A stretch of DNA of 64,000 nucleotides from Pseudanabaena sp. lw0831. Lineage in GTDB: Bacteria > Cyanobacteriota > Cyanobacteriia > Pseudanabaenales > Pseudanabaenaceae. Positions within the stretch are counted from its first letter, which is position 1; the number at the start of each line of letters is the position of its first letter. Below the pieces are notes generated by a model. The model was given only the letters and a program-made list of their open reading frames with translations, made no database searches and was not told the DNA's origin. The stretch lies in contig NZ_BBJB01000085.1 of NCBI RefSeq assembly GCF_016584665.1, positions 82,310 through 146,309 of the forward strand. The letters are read 5' to 3'. Made by a program: the position numbers and the translations under genes. Shown here one piece after another: positions 35,494 through 45,068 of the stretch.

Positions 35494-35550
35494 TAAACCC
35501 GCAAAAGACAAATCGCCTGCGTAGCAGGCGATTTGTCTTTTGCGGGTTTA
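35494..35550. terminator. bidirectional terminator palindrome
   Basis: Perfect palindrome with arms TAAACCCGCAAAAGACAAAT/ATTTGTCTTTTGCGGGTTTA and GCCTGCGTAGCAGGC core, between convergent genes ending at 35488 and 35552. Confidence 0.75.
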
Positions 35551-35551
35551 G

Positions 35552-37573
35552 TTAATTGTAAATATATTTCAAGTTTAGATGCTCTGCCATTCTGTCAAAA
35601 ACTTTATCTTCAGTAAATGGTTTAGAAAGAAATCCATCGAACCCATTCAGAAATAAATCTTCTTCTCTAATCTCAACCAAGCTGGCTGTTAAAGCAATTA
35701 TTTGGACTTTCTGCGATGCGGCAATATTTTGCGCTTTCTCAAGTTCTCTGATTGCCGATGTAGCTTCTTGCCCATTCATGATCGGCATTCTGACATCCAT
35801 CCAGATCAAATGTGGTGTCCAAGATTGCCATACATCGATCGCATCCTGTCCATTAGTAACTTCGCGCACTTCAATTCCTAGCGGGGATAAAATTCTCGTT
35901 AATAGTTGGCGGTTCAGACGCATATCTTCAGCGATTAAGATACGGTAAACTTGATTACCCTCAAGCCCAATTACTCGCCGCAGTGATTTAGTTGGAGAAT
36001 CGAAACTAAAAAGATCTAAGGATTTAACGGGAATGTCAAATCTGAAGGTAGAACCTTCGCCAACTTTACTGATGACAAACATTTGACCACCCATTAGCCT
36101 CACATAGTTATAGCTAATCGATAGTCCTAGTCCAGTCCCTTCTTGCGATCGCTTACCAGAATCAGTTTGGACAAAAGGCTGAAATAGGGTTAACACTTCT
36201 GCTTCGGAAATACCTGCACCAGTGTCTTCCACTTCAAAACATAGGCAACGAGGAATCTCAGAAACTTCTCCAGCTATTTTTGCTATGTTTTCAGGTAAGT
36301 TGCGAACATCCACACGCACAAGAATATGTCCTGAGTCCGTAAATTTGATGGCGTTACCGATTAAGTTGATCAATATTTGGCGTAATTTACCTTCATCGGT
36401 ATAAATATAGGGAGGAACATCTGGTTGAATACTCACATCAAAAGATAAATCTTTTTCTTGAGCCTTCAGATACAACATATCTCTTGCAGTATCTACGATG
36501 TCGTATAGAGAGCATTCCTTCTCGCGCAGAAGTACGCTGCCAGCTTCGAGCTTTGACATTTCTAAAATGTCATTAATCATCGCCAGTAGGTGATTGCCAC
36601 TATTACAGATGGTTTGGAGGTCAGTCTGGTGCTGCTCATTTAACTCTTGGTCATAGAGCATAAGCTGAGCAAAGCCAAGAATTGCGTTCAGAGGAGTACG
36701 CAACTCATGACTCATATTTGCTAAAAAGGCTGCCTTAGAACGGCTTGCTGACTCGGCGGCTTCTTTGGCTAGCTTAAGGTCATAAGTACGTTCCTCAACT
36801 CGTTGTTCTAAGAGGTTGGCTTGTTCTCGTAGTTTTGCTTCTGACTCACGTAGTGCAAGTTCTATCTTTTTAAGCAACGTAATATCATAGAAAGTGTTTA
36901 ATAAGACTTGTTCGCCTTTTAGCCATAGTGGATGTACAGATGCTAGCACCCACAAGGGTTCTTGATTGGCTTTGCATAGACGAATTTCATAGTCACGCAC
37001 TTTTTGGTTTTGTAAAAAATGCTGCTGTAAAATCTCCCATTCTGCGGGTAAGTAGTAAAGATCTTTAATCGATCGCTGTATTAAATCGTGGGATTCTCTT
37101 TGGAGGATTGTGCCAGCACTAGTATTAGCATATGTAATCGCACCATCAGAGAGTCTACTAACCAGCATTGCCATACTAGTTGATTCTGCGATCGTTCTAA
37201 ACTGCTCCTCGCTTTGGTGCATAGTCTCGACAGCACGATTGTATTGCTCATATTCGATCGCATCACCATGCTCAGTGCTAGTCGCTAGCATAATTTCGAG
37301 ATCGCTTTTATCTCGATAGACAATTTCTAAGATTGATTGCAGGGTGGCTTGAGCCATCTTGCGCTCGATGATTTCACTTTTTAGTCTTTTATTAACATCT
37401 AGTAGCTCCGCTTCAACAAGATCGCCATGTTCAACTGCGGTTAATAATGAGTTTTCCAGATCACTATTTTCCATCTGAAGTCGGCTGACTTGCATTCGTA
37501 ATCCTTTGACTTCTTGCTGGAGTTTTTGCCAGTCTTTCGTAGATATTTCTTCAGAAAATTTGGAATTGTCCAT
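35552..37573 (-). CDS. hybrid sensor histidine kinase (PAS-HisKA-HATPase-REC)
   Basis: About 673 residues from ATG 37573 (MDNSKFSEEIST); a TTG at 37630 would add 19. No membrane segment, so cytosolic. Coiled-coil N-terminus (~1-110), PAS domain (~115-245), a second coiled coil (ERTYDLKLAKEAAESAS), HisKA with NMSHELRTPLN (H289), HATPase_c with [10 protein letters not shown], and a receiver domain with phospho-acceptor D593 (WMDVRMPIMNG). The kinase phosphorylates its own receiver or passes the phosphate to an Hpt protein; neither partner is encoded nearby. Confidence 0.9.
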   Translation of the reverse strand: MDNSKFSEEISTKDWQKLQQEVKGLRMQVSRLQMENSDLENSLLTAVEHGDLVEAELLDVNKRLKSEIIERKMAQATLQSILEIVYRDKSDLEIMLATSTEHGDAIEYEQYNRAVETMHQSEEQFRTIAESTSMAMLVSRLSDGAITYANTSAGTILQRESHDLIQRSIKDLYYLPAEWEILQQHFLQNQKVRDYEIRLCKANQEPLWVLASVHPLWLKGEQVLLNTFYDITLLKKIELALRESEAKLREQANLLEQRVEERTYDLKLAKEAAESASRSKAAFLANMSHELRTPLNAILGFAQLMLYDQELNEQHQTDLQTICNSGNHLLAMINDILEMSKLEAGSVLLREKECSLYDIVDTARDMLYLKAQEKDLSFDVSIQPDVPPYIYTDEGKLRQILINLIGNAIKFTDSGHILVRVDVRNLPENIAKIAGEVSEIPRCLCFEVEDTGAGISEAEVLTLFQPFVQTDSGKRSQEGTGLGLSISYNYVRLMGGQMFVISKVGEGSTFRFDIPVKSLDLFSFDSPTKSLRRVIGLEGNQVYRILIAEDMRLNRQLLTRILSPLGIEVREVTNGQDAIDVWQSWTPHLIWMDVRMPIMNGQEATSAIRELEKAQNIAASQKVQIIALTASLVEIREEDLFLNGFDGFLSKPFTEDKVFDRMAEHLNLKYIYN

Positions 37574-37660
37574 GTAGAGGGATTTTGCTAAAGCAAACAA
37601 ATTATTTAAAAGTGTCCAAAGCAAGAGCAAAGCAATTTAGACATATGCACAACTGTAATC

Positions 37661-37788
37661 AATTCTAAATTATGAAACCGATTTTAGGGTTTGCAGCACC
37701 TGCGGCGCTACAAACCCTAAAATCGGTTTTGAGTCAAGTCTGCCGCCGGCGGACTTGACTCAAAACCGATTTTTATAATGAGAATTGC
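37661..37788. repeat. composite AAACCGATTTT-family element, second full copy
   Basis: Two hairpins like those at 9067-9178: first AAACCGATTTTAGGGTTTG/CAAACCCTAAAATCGGTTT, second AAAATCGGTTTTGAGTC.../...GACTCAAAACCGATTTT with a CCGCCGGCGG core, then ATAATGAGAATT. The arms differ from the copy at 9 kb but each pairs with itself. Confidence 0.7.
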
Positions 37789-37858
37789 TAAGACACACGA
37801 TGCAGTAATTTTTAGATGTTAAAAGTTTACTAAATTTAGTATGTGCTTTTAGAGATTA

Positions 37859-37955
37859 TACTCCCTTCCCAGTGAAGAATTAGTGGTGCGCGGCTTCGCC
37901 GCGCACCACTAATTCTTCATTTTAAAACGTCTATTCTTTTGGTGAAAAGGGAGTA
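37859..37955. repeat. CTTCCCAGTGAAGAATTAG element with palindrome
   Basis: Outer inverted repeat TACTCCCTT/AAGGGAGTA, head CTTCCCAGTGAAGAATTAG as at 9188, and inserted palindrome 37873-37919 with arms GAAGAATTAGTGGTGCGCGG. No gene in this stretch. Confidence 0.65.
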
Positions 37956-37988
37956 TTCAGTTAGTTTATGTCAAATTTTTTTGACATA

Positions 37989-38106
37989 TCCGTCAATTAT
38001 GCTTACTTGCATTAAGATTAGTCAGACCGAAAATACGAGATGCGACGTGACTCGCCACACCTCGTATTTTTCGGTTTATGCCCTGACAAAAAATAACTTT
38101 GACGGA
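37989..38106. repeat. nested inverted repeat upstream of DUF2949 gene
   Basis: Outer pair TCCGTCAA/TTGACGGA, middle pair GTCAG/CTGAC, and inner palindrome 38026-38075 (ACCGAAAATACGAG/CTCGTATTTTTCGGT). Could fold into a large cruciform or an RNA leader; the coding gene starts 70 bp later. Confidence 0.5.
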
Positions 38107-38177
38107 CGTTGATAGATGTGGTAAGGTTCGCTACGCTATCAATCCAAATTGCCTAAGTAATTAGTTATTTGATCTCA

Positions 38178-38393
38178 ATGAGTTATCACTCCCAGACATA
38201 CGCGATCGCTAGTCGCCAAGAAGATTTAGAGAGACACCTGCTGGAGTTGTCTGTCGTTGACCGTGAGCAGTTGGCGGTTGCCAAACGCTGGCAAGCTCGC
38301 CAAGAAGGTCCATTGCTAATGATTTTATTACAGCTTAGTTTTATTGACCTGCATCAGTTTAGTGGCTTACTTGACTGGTCTGGACAGGGCTAA
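38178..38393 (+). CDS. DUF2949 family protein
   Basis: 71 residues from ATG 38178 (MSYHSQTYAIASRQEDLERH); a TTG at 38169 is the longer alternative. Small cyanobacterial protein with the LRRQxxQEGPLLMILLQLSFID-like pattern of DUF2949 (here WQARQEGPLLMILLQLSFID). Function unknown, found mainly in cyanobacteria. Its stop codon abuts the terminator palindrome shared with the convergent MoaD-like gene. Confidence 0.75.
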   Translation: MSYHSQTYAIASRQEDLERHLLELSVVDREQLAVAKRWQARQEGPLLMILLQLSFIDLHQFSGLLDWSGQG

Positions 38394-38443
38394 TCCAAAA
38401 AAAGCAAAGCTCCCGCTACGCGGGAGCTTTGCTTTTTTTTGGA
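38394..38443. terminator. shared bidirectional terminator
   Basis: Perfect palindrome TCCAAAAAAAGCAAAGCTCC/GGAGCTTTGCTTTTTTTTGGA-type, with a run of eight T on the plus strand. Stops of the convergent DUF2949 (38391-38393) and MoaD-like (38445-38447) genes flank it. Confidence 0.85.
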
Positions 38444-38444
38444 T

Positions 38445-38717
38445 TTATCCACCACTTACAGGGGGGATCAGTGCGACCTCGTCACCATTTTTAAGAATTG
38501 TCTGTGGTTCTGCAAAATTGAGATTTACTGCATAACGAGTTAGCGATCGCCATTTCTCAAGATGTGGGTGTTGACTGACTAAGCGATCGAATATTTGCGA
38601 TACCGAAGTACCTGACGCTAGCGTAATTTGCATTTCATCTGTAGCGAGTATCTCCTGAAAAATTGCAAATAATTTGACAGTGATTTGAATATCTTCAGAG
38701 ATTGGTTCGTGGTTCAT
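38445..38717 (-). CDS. MoaD/ThiS-family sulfur carrier protein
   Basis: 90 residues, beta-grasp fold, ending in the diagnostic di-glycine (ALIPPVSGG). KLFAIFQEILATDE and the NGDEVALIPPVSGG end match molybdopterin synthase small subunit MoaD better than ThiS. The C-terminal Gly is adenylated and turned into a thiocarboxylate for molybdopterin assembly. moaE is not adjacent. The upstream region contains a palindrome with agcgctttgctc head. Confidence 0.8.
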   Translation of the reverse strand: MNHEPISEDIQITVKLFAIFQEILATDEMQITLASGTSVSQIFDRLVSQHPHLEKWRSLTRYAVNLNFAEPQTILKNGDEVALIPPVSGG

Positions 38718-38750
38718 AGTTTTACAGCGCTTTGCTCTGAAATGAGAACC

Positions 38751-38809
38751 AAGCTTTCTGTTAATCGTAGGGGCAATTCATGAATTGCCCCTACGATTAA
38801 CAGAAGCTT
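38751..38809. repeat. palindrome with GGGGCAATTCATGAATTGCCCC core
   Basis: 59-bp perfect palindrome between the MoaD-like and PhoH genes (divergent from neither, same strand). A related core (GAGCCAATTCATGAATTGCC) is at 63872-63901. Preceded by the head motif (agcgctttgctctgaaat) at about 38725. Confidence 0.65.
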
Positions 38810-38819
38810 GGAGCTTATG

Positions 38820-39782
38820 TTAATCCGCTTCTGCGTTTTCGTAAGCGGCAATGATGTTATGCACTAGAGGATGGCGCACTACATCATTCTTATCAAACAA
38901 GTTAAAGGAAACTCCTTCGACTCCTTTGAGAATATTCATGGCGATGATTAAGCCCGATTTTTGATGACGGGGTAGATCAATCTGGGTAATGTCGCCTGTT
39001 ACGACCATACGCGATTTAAACCCCAGTCGCGTTAAGACCATTTTCATTTGGGCGGCTGTTGTGTTTTGGGCTTCGTCAACGATGATGAACGAGTTACTGA
39101 GGGTGCGTCCGCGCATATAGGCAAGAGGCGCGACTTCGATAATGCCACGCTCCATTAATTGCGGAACTTTCTCTGCGCCGATCATTTCGTTCATTGCGTC
39201 GTAGAGAGGACGTAGATAGGGATCAATTTTTTGCTGTAAGTCTCCAGGGAGGAAACCGAGGCTCTCACCTGCTTCGACTGCTGGGCGAGTGAGGATAATC
39301 CGCTCAAACTTGTTGCTTTGCAATGCGCTCACCGCAGCAACAGCGGCGAGATAGGTTTTTCCAGTACCCGCTGGCCCCACACCAAAGATTAAATCGTGAT
39401 TTTCCATCGCCTGCACATATTGCTGCTGACGATAGGTGCGTGGCTGCACTGAGTCACCACGACGATTACGAGAAATAGTAGCGCGATCGCGCCATTCGCC
39501 AGAGCGTTCCTCCGCGATCGCTTCACGAGCAGCGCGAATATCTACGGCTGCGATCGTTTTTTCCTGCGACCACAATGGCTTCAGGGCATTAACCATCTGT
39601 TCTACAAGGCTTATCTGCTCTGTCGTACCATCAATTAATAGGTCTTGTCCCCGCATGATTATCCGCACACCTGTTGTTTCGGCAAGTAGCTTGAGGTTTT
39701 CCTCGCGTGTCCCTGCAAGACAGATTGCACTACTAGGATTTGGCAAGCTCAAAATATACGGTTCGTTGCGGGGAGTACCCAT
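38820..39782 (-). CDS. phoH: PhoH family ATPase
   Basis: 320 residues from ATG 39782 (MGTPRNEPYILSLPNPSSAI), chosen because GAGG lies eleven bases upstream and because the longer start at 39818 lies inside an intergenic head motif. N-terminal KH-like region, Walker A GVGPAGTGKTYLA near residue 131 (start at M1), Walker B IIVDEAQNT, and FLPGDLQQKIDPYLRPLYDA. PhoH proteins are cytosolic ATPases implicated in RNA metabolism and ribosome biogenesis. Confidence 0.9.
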   Translation of the reverse strand: MGTPRNEPYILSLPNPSSAICLAGTREENLKLLAETTGVRIIMRGQDLLIDGTTEQISLVEQMVNALKPLWSQEKTIAAVDIRAAREAIAEERSGEWRDRATISRNRRGDSVQPRTYRQQQYVQAMENHDLIFGVGPAGTGKTYLAAVAAVSALQSNKFERIILTRPAVEAGESLGFLPGDLQQKIDPYLRPLYDAMNEMIGAEKVPQLMERGIIEVAPLAYMRGRTLSNSFIIVDEAQNTTAAQMKMVLTRLGFKSRMVVTGDITQIDLPRHQKSGLIIAMNILKGVEGVSFNLFDKNDVVRHPLVHNIIAAYENAEAD

Positions 39783-39858
39783 TAAATTAGTTATCCTCTG
39801 GTTGTGATTGTGATACATAGCGCTTTGTGTTCAAACCCGAACCAAGAAATTCCTAAGA

Positions 39859-39966
39859 CCCTCACCCCTAGCCCCTCTCCCTCTTGGGAGAGGGGGACAA
39901 GAAAACCTCAATAAGTTATCTTGCGCCCCTTCTCCCCTCTTGGGAGAAGGGGCTGGGGGATGAGGG
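39859..39966. repeat. CCCTCACCCC...GGGGATGAGGG intergenic repeat
   Basis: Two hairpins (CTCTCCCTCTTGGGAGAG and CTTCTCCCCTCTTGGGAGAAG) within an outer inverted repeat CCCTCACCCCTAGCCCCT/AGGGGCTGGGGGATGAGGG. Resembles a very widespread cyanobacterial intergenic repeat. Sits between the cyclophilin gene and phoH. Confidence 0.65.
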
Positions 39967-39992
39967 CAGAGCTTCGCTCTAAGTAAGGTGTA

Positions 39993-41159
39993 TTACTTGA
40001 TTAAATTTTCAGCGCCACTAATGACACGGGCTGACAAAATTTTGTCGCCTAGTCTTAGTTTATCCAAAGTTTCCTTGCCATCGGTGACATATCCAAAAAC
40101 GGTATAGTTGCCATCAAGCAAATTTAAACCTGCGGGAGTTAATTCTGATTCAAATAGGTAGATAAAAAACTGCGATGAACCAGCATTAGCATCTTCATTA
40201 GGATGCGCCATGGCAACAGTCCCAAAGGCAGCAAAGGGCAGTACGGGTAATGTGCCTGACAAACCTTGTTCTTCAAAGGTTTTGCCATAGGTAGGAACTT
40301 TTTGATCGGGTAGGCGCACTTCGATTGGGACAGTCCGATATTTTTTGGTTGTAGGATCGATGTAGCCATCGGCTTTACCATCAGGATCGCCAGTCTGCAA
40401 GTAATAATTTTCGTCGGCTCGCGTGAAAGTTAGCCCATCGTAAAAGCCTTTCTGTACGAGATCGACAAATTGACCTGCATTGACTGGTGCGTTGTAGCCA
40501 TCCACCGTAATCGTGGCATTACCTTTTTCGGTGGATATCTCTACTAGGGCGCGTCCCTTGAGTTGGGGCAATTGGGCATATTGGGCAGGAACTTCAAAGG
40601 GGAAGGCTTGAATAAAGTCAGATTCGACTAAACCTACATAGTCCAAGGCTCTTTCTGACAGGGCTTTAACACTGTTGCGATCTTTGACTGCGATCGCCTC
40701 CTGTAAAGGTACAAGGGCTGTCGTTAAGCTATTCAAATGTTCGGTTACTAATCCTTGGAGATCGCTGCTAACTTCAGCAATCAACTGTGACTGATTTTGA
40801 CTTAGGGTTTGCGAGAGCGTTTCAATATCTCTTTTGAGGTTGCTCCACCTTTTGAGATTGGCTTGGCGAGGCATTTGCTCCAAGGTGAGCTGGACATCGC
40901 GCAGCACTTCGCTATCAATCGGTAACGCATTTCTCAGGATGACACGAGGATCTTTAATCGCACTTTTGGTTGGTAGTGCTGCTATGCTTGGCGCGATCGC
41001 CGATACCATCGTCAAACAAGTCACAAGCAAACAAGCGATCGTGAACGTTATGCCTTTAAACCACAAAGATCTTCGAGAGACAAGATCTTTGTGCTGATTT
41101 GTTAGATCGCTGGTTCTTTCTAAATTACGATTTAAATTAAGATTTAACATTGCACTCAA
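39993..41159 (-). CDS. lumenal cyclophilin-type peptidyl-prolyl isomerase (TLP40/AnaCyp-like)
   Basis: 388 residues, start ATG 41159 or M4. A signal-like membrane segment (ITFTIACLLVTCLTMVSAIA) near residue 35-55 sends it to the thylakoid lumen or periplasm. Next a helical domain (~80-190) resembling the PsbQ-like four-helix bundle of TLP40, then a cyclophilin domain (~200-388) with GNATITVDGYNAPVNAGQFV and FGTVAMAHPNEDANAGSSQF. Plant CYP38/TLP40 assists photosystem II assembly. Some active-site residues of classical cyclophilins appear changed, so activity may be low. Confidence 0.88.
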   Translation of the reverse strand: MSAMLNLNLNRNLERTSDLTNQHKDLVSRRSLWFKGITFTIACLLVTCLTMVSAIAPSIAALPTKSAIKDPRVILRNALPIDSEVLRDVQLTLEQMPRQANLKRWSNLKRDIETLSQTLSQNQSQLIAEVSSDLQGLVTEHLNSLTTALVPLQEAIAVKDRNSVKALSERALDYVGLVESDFIQAFPFEVPAQYAQLPQLKGRALVEISTEKGNATITVDGYNAPVNAGQFVDLVQKGFYDGLTFTRADENYYLQTGDPDGKADGYIDPTTKKYRTVPIEVRLPDQKVPTYGKTFEEQGLSGTLPVLPFAAFGTVAMAHPNEDANAGSSQFFIYLFESELTPAGLNLLDGNYTVFGYVTDGKETLDKLRLGDKILSARVISGAENLIK

Positions 41160-41255
41160 AAACTAAATTAGCCACTTAAAAATGCTATTGCATTTGGTTG
41201 CACAGTTAGGCAAACTTAATTTGATTTCATGCAGTCCTATCTTTAAAAATTCATT

Positions 41256-43208
41256 ATGACGGACGCAAGTATCGATTTAACAGAAGAGCATCATCCAAAT
41301 CACGATGCTGACAAAGCTGATAAATCAGATCTATCAGCACTAAAAAGCGATCGCCTATTTAGATCGATCATGGAAAATGTTGCAGATTTAATTGCAGTGA
41401 TCGATGCTAAAGGCTATCGCATTTACAATAGTCCTTCCTATCAGAGAGTCTTGGGCTATACATCGGCAGAACTCAAAGGCACATGGGCGTACGATAAGAT
41501 TCATCCCGATGATCAAGAGCAAGTATTAAAAGCGGCGGCAGAAACCTTAAAAACGGGTGTAGGTAAATCTTTAGAATATCGGATGCAGCATAAAGACGGA
41601 AGTTGGCGAATTTTAGAATCATCAGGCAGTGTGATGCGCGATGGACAGGGTAATGTTCAAAATATTGTGATTGTGGCTCATGATATAAGTGATCGCAAAA
41701 AAGAGCAGTGGGAACGCCGTCGCGCCGAAAGAGAACTAGAGCGATCGCGTCAAAGTTATAAAGATCTGGTCAGACGTGAGGAAATGTTAAACCGTCGCCT
41801 TACTAGCCAGATTCGCAATTCCCTTGATCTAGATACGATCCTTGCCACGGCTGTTAATGAAATACAGGATCTATTACTGATCGATCTATGTAATTTCTTT
41901 TGGCATGTGCCCAATACTAATCCGCCAGAGTTTCAGCTTGTGCATTTTGCGGCTAGTCATAACTTTCTTGAAGCCGCCACCAGTTATCCTCTGTCTCAAT
42001 TGCCTCAATTGGGTCAGCGTTTGCTTAGCCAAGAAATTATTCAGATTCAATCGATTTACACTAATCCAGAATTGGATAATATTAGTCGGATGCTTCTCGC
42101 TGAAAGAGGTTTTACTTCGCAGTTACTTGTGCCGATCAAAACCCGATCGCAAAAATTGGGGGTGATTGTGGCGGCGCATTGTCAAGGTAGTCGTCCTTGG
42201 GATGCAGACGAAGTAGGACTTTTACAAGCCGTGGCGAACCAATTAGCGATCGCTATCGATCAAGCCGAGCTATTTGACTCTGCTCAGACCAATGCTGCCA
42301 ATGCCCAAGCTCAATCCATCCTGATCGAAAAAGCCCTTGCTGATTTGCAACAAACCCAGAGCCAACTGATTCAGACTGAAAAAATGTCGAGTCTTGGTCA
42401 ATTAGTAGCAGGGGTTGCCCATGAGATTAATAATCCTGTCAACTTTATCTATGGCAATCTCAACCATGCCAACCGTTCTGTCCAGAATCTGCTAGATGCG
42501 ATCGCTCTTTATCAAACAAATTATCCAGAACCAGTTCCCGAAATCTCCAAATTTCTCGATGAGATCGATCTGGAATTCCTTAAAGAAGATCTGCCGAAGA
42601 TGCTGACATCGATGAAAATCGGAGCCGACCGCATTCGCCAAATTGTCTTGTCTTTACGAAATTTTTCACGCACTGACCAAGAAGGAAGAAAACCCTTTAA
42701 TATCCATGAAGGATTGGATAGTACGTTACTGATTTTGCAAAATCGCCTTAAAGCTTATGGCGATCGTCCTGCGATTAATTTAACTAAGCGTTATGGCAAT
42801 ATCCCGATTGTCAATGTCTACGCGGGGCAACTCAATCAGGTGTTTATGAACATTTTAAGCAATGCGATCGATGCGATCGATGAGAGTGTCGCTAATTGCG
42901 ATCAAGCTACCGATATTTCCCAGCACCAAGCCAATGAAATTTCGATCGTTACTGAGTTGAAGCCGCCCACACCTGAAAATCATCAATTAATGGTGGTGAT
43001 CCGCATTGCCGATAATGGGCGTGGTATTCCTGAAGATATCCTCAAAAAGCTCTTCGATCCCTTTTTTACCACGAAGCCTGTGGGCAAAGGCACAGGATTG
43101 GGGCTATCAATTAGTTATCAAATTGTGGTAGAGAAGCATCATGGTAGATTGGAATGCTTTTCTAAAGTCGGCGTAGGGACAGAGTTTAGGATTGAAATTC
43201 CAGTATAA
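41256..43208 (+). CDS. PAS-GAF sensor histidine kinase
   Basis: 650 residues, no membrane segment. PAS domain (~30-145; [20 protein letters not shown]), a short coiled coil ([17 protein letters not shown]), GAF domain (~185-340), coiled coil, HisKA with [18 protein letters not shown] (H389) and HATPase_c with [11 protein letters not shown]. No receiver. Divergent from the cyclophilin gene with 96 bp between starts. Cytosolic sensor of unknown signal; the partner is not nearby. Confidence 0.9.
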   Translation: MTDASIDLTEEHHPNHDADKADKSDLSALKSDRLFRSIMENVADLIAVIDAKGYRIYNSPSYQRVLGYTSAELKGTWAYDKIHPDDQEQVLKAAAETLKTGVGKSLEYRMQHKDGSWRILESSGSVMRDGQGNVQNIVIVAHDISDRKKEQWERRRAERELERSRQSYKDLVRREEMLNRRLTSQIRNSLDLDTILATAVNEIQDLLLIDLCNFFWHVPNTNPPEFQLVHFAASHNFLEAATSYPLSQLPQLGQRLLSQEIIQIQSIYTNPELDNISRMLLAERGFTSQLLVPIKTRSQKLGVIVAAHCQGSRPWDADEVGLLQAVANQLAIAIDQAELFDSAQTNAANAQAQSILIEKALADLQQTQSQLIQTEKMSSLGQLVAGVAHEINNPVNFIYGNLNHANRSVQNLLDAIALYQTNYPEPVPEISKFLDEIDLEFLKEDLPKMLTSMKIGADRIRQIVLSLRNFSRTDQEGRKPFNIHEGLDSTLLILQNRLKAYGDRPAINLTKRYGNIPIVNVYAGQLNQVFMNILSNAIDAIDESVANCDQATDISQHQANEISIVTELKPPTPENHQLMVVIRIADNGRGIPEDILKKLFDPFFTTKPVGKGTGLGLSISYQIVVEKHHGRLECFSKVGVGTEFRIEIPV

Positions 43209-43219
43209 GTAGATAAATC

Positions 43220-43262
43220 CTAAAAAATGTCCCGCTCGCGCAGCGGGCGGGACATTTTTTAG
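43220..43262. terminator. terminator of the PAS-GAF kinase gene
   Basis: Perfect palindrome CTAAAAAATGTCCCGC/GCGGGACATTTTTTAG with a six-T run, 11 bp after the stop. Confidence 0.85.
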
Positions 43263-43345
43263 CTTAGGGAGTAAAAGAGGCACGAATTATACCTTCTACT
43301 ATTTAGTTTTTCGATTATTCTAGGCATTGTAGCGATCGCCCCACT

Positions 43346-44878
43346 ATGAAATCTAACTCACCCGACAATAACGCATCACCTTTACAAAATATTTTCTCTT
43401 GGGTTAAGAACACACCTGAGCGAGCAATTGATGAGGCTTTTGAAGCGGCTGTTAACATCAAGCGGATTGAAGAAGAAACCTTCAATGGCAATAAAATCGC
43501 TAACGATGGTAGTTTTGGTAGCAATGTATTTAGTGTGTTTGAGATCCAGCTTCAGAAGTATCTCCGAACGATCAATTCGCGACTAAGTTTTTATAAAGTA
43601 AGTGCCTCGCTGCCCTATTTACAGACTCAAAGCTCCAGCAATCTTGCCAATACTGCGATCGCTAAATATGCAGCCAACAATCAAGACAATGATCCCGTTG
43701 GCAATGGAGAATTATCAGCAAATCAACTAGGTGGGAATAGTCGTAGATTTTCTATTTATCAGAAACTTGCTTTTATTGATTACACTCTCGAAAGATATAA
43801 CCGTGCCAGCGCTCAGACTATTGATGTTGTTGTTAAATCTTCAGCTAACACCAACTCATCCAATAGTAGGAAAAACATAGAATTAGATGAATCTGAGGTA
43901 GAACCTGACGAAAAGTTTCAACTCTTTAAAAATTCCAAGCCTAAGAGTTATAGACGACCTCCTCAGCAGGTGACATCTGTGGAGAAGAGTATTTTACCTG
44001 GTTCATTCTTTAAAGCTTTTGATCGGGTTAAACGTAATCTTAGTGGCTCATATTCTGACTATGAAAAAGATATTGTTGAAGAGCTAAGACAGTCACAACA
44101 GCGGATTAAACAGGCTTTACGCTACATTGTGGTTCTCGTGATTTCTGTAATTGTAGTGCAGTTTTTATCGAAAGCAGTGATTTTTAGTCCAATGATCAAT
44201 AGCTTTATTGATGCTAATAATATGACTGTCAAGTTTAGTCCTGCGATCGAGGAAAAAGCTTTTAACGTGCTGCGATTAGCTAAAGAAAGAATTGAATTTG
44301 ATTACATGATCAAATCAATTGTGCTGGAGCAAACAAAAGAGAAGAAAGAAACATCTGAGAAACAAGAAACTGCTCAGAAGCAAGAAACTGTGGAGAAACA
44401 AGAAGCTCTTACACCTAAAGAAAAAGCGTCAGAAGAAATTGAATCTTTAATACAGCAAGAATCTGTCAAAATCTTAAAAAGATTCAACGCTGAAAGCCTT
44501 GACGGTGTTAAGAACTTACTAGCCGATATTACTGCTGCTTTTGTCTTTTACCTTTTTCTGCTTTCAGGACGCAAAGAACTAGAAACTATTAAAGAATTTC
44601 TAGATGAAGTTCTTTATAGTCTCAATGACAATGCAAAAGCCTTCTTGATTATTATCGCAACTGATACCTTTGTGGGATTCCACTCCAGCGAAGGATGGGA
44701 TGCTTTGTTGACAGTTTTATTTAGTCATTTTGGACTACCTGAAAATAAAATCTTGGCACAATCTTTTATCTCAACAGTTCCTGTGTTTTTGGATGGACTT
44801 TTCAAATTCTGGATTTTCCAATACTTAACTCAGGCTTCACCCGCTACCGCCACAATCTATCGAGAAATGAACGAATAA
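43346..44878 (+). CDS. pxcA: proton extrusion protein PxcA (CemA family)
   Basis: 510 residues. A long hydrophilic N-terminal part (~1-255), ILPGSFFKAFDRVKRNLSGS, then a CemA domain: membrane segments near residues 255-275 and in the last ~130 residues (AFVFYLFLLSGRKELETIKE, FVGFHSSEGWDALLTVLF). Cyanobacterial PxcA is required for light-induced proton extrusion at the plasma membrane. It is longer than usual because of a charged Lys/Glu/Gln insertion (~330-370; KKETSEKQETAQKQETVEK) between membrane parts. Terminator at 44911-44949 follows. Confidence 0.93.
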   Translation: MKSNSPDNNASPLQNIFSWVKNTPERAIDEAFEAAVNIKRIEEETFNGNKIANDGSFGSNVFSVFEIQLQKYLRTINSRLSFYKVSASLPYLQTQSSSNLANTAIAKYAANNQDNDPVGNGELSANQLGGNSRRFSIYQKLAFIDYTLERYNRASAQTIDVVVKSSANTNSSNSRKNIELDESEVEPDEKFQLFKNSKPKSYRRPPQQVTSVEKSILPGSFFKAFDRVKRNLSGSYSDYEKDIVEELRQSQQRIKQALRYIVVLVISVIVVQFLSKAVIFSPMINSFIDANNMTVKFSPAIEEKAFNVLRLAKERIEFDYMIKSIVLEQTKEKKETSEKQETAQKQETVEKQEALTPKEKASEEIESLIQQESVKILKRFNAESLDGVKNLLADITAAFVFYLFLLSGRKELETIKEFLDEVLYSLNDNAKAFLIIIATDTFVGFHSSEGWDALLTVLFSHFGLPENKILAQSFISTVPVFLDGLFKFWIFQYLTQASPATATIYREMNE

Positions 44879-44910
44879 GCTTGACAGCACTTTGTGCGTA
44901 AGAAAAAACT

Positions 44911-44949
44911 AAAGATAAAAGGCGGCGCTTCGCGCCGCCTTTTATCTTT
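44911..44949. terminator. terminator of pxcA, AAACCCAAAAGAT family
   Basis: Palindrome AAAGATAAAAGGCGGCG/CGCCGCCTTTTATCTTT around CTTCG, 32 bp after the stop. Variant of the same family as 24415-24471 with arms AAAAGG/CCTTTT. Confidence 0.75.
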
Positions 44950-45068
44950 GAACGGAGAATTGCTGTAAGCGATCGCAAAAACAAGTTAAGATTTATGATG
45001 GCTTAGCGACCCAGCCGTTGACAGCCGTTGACTTTGTTAGTTGTGCAATAGATTTTTAAAAATTCCCT

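Noticed and set aside
39859..39966. Possible CRISPR or small RNA in the C/G-rich repeat
   Set aside because: Only two unequal hairpins without spacers or regular spacing; matches a dispersed intergenic repeat.
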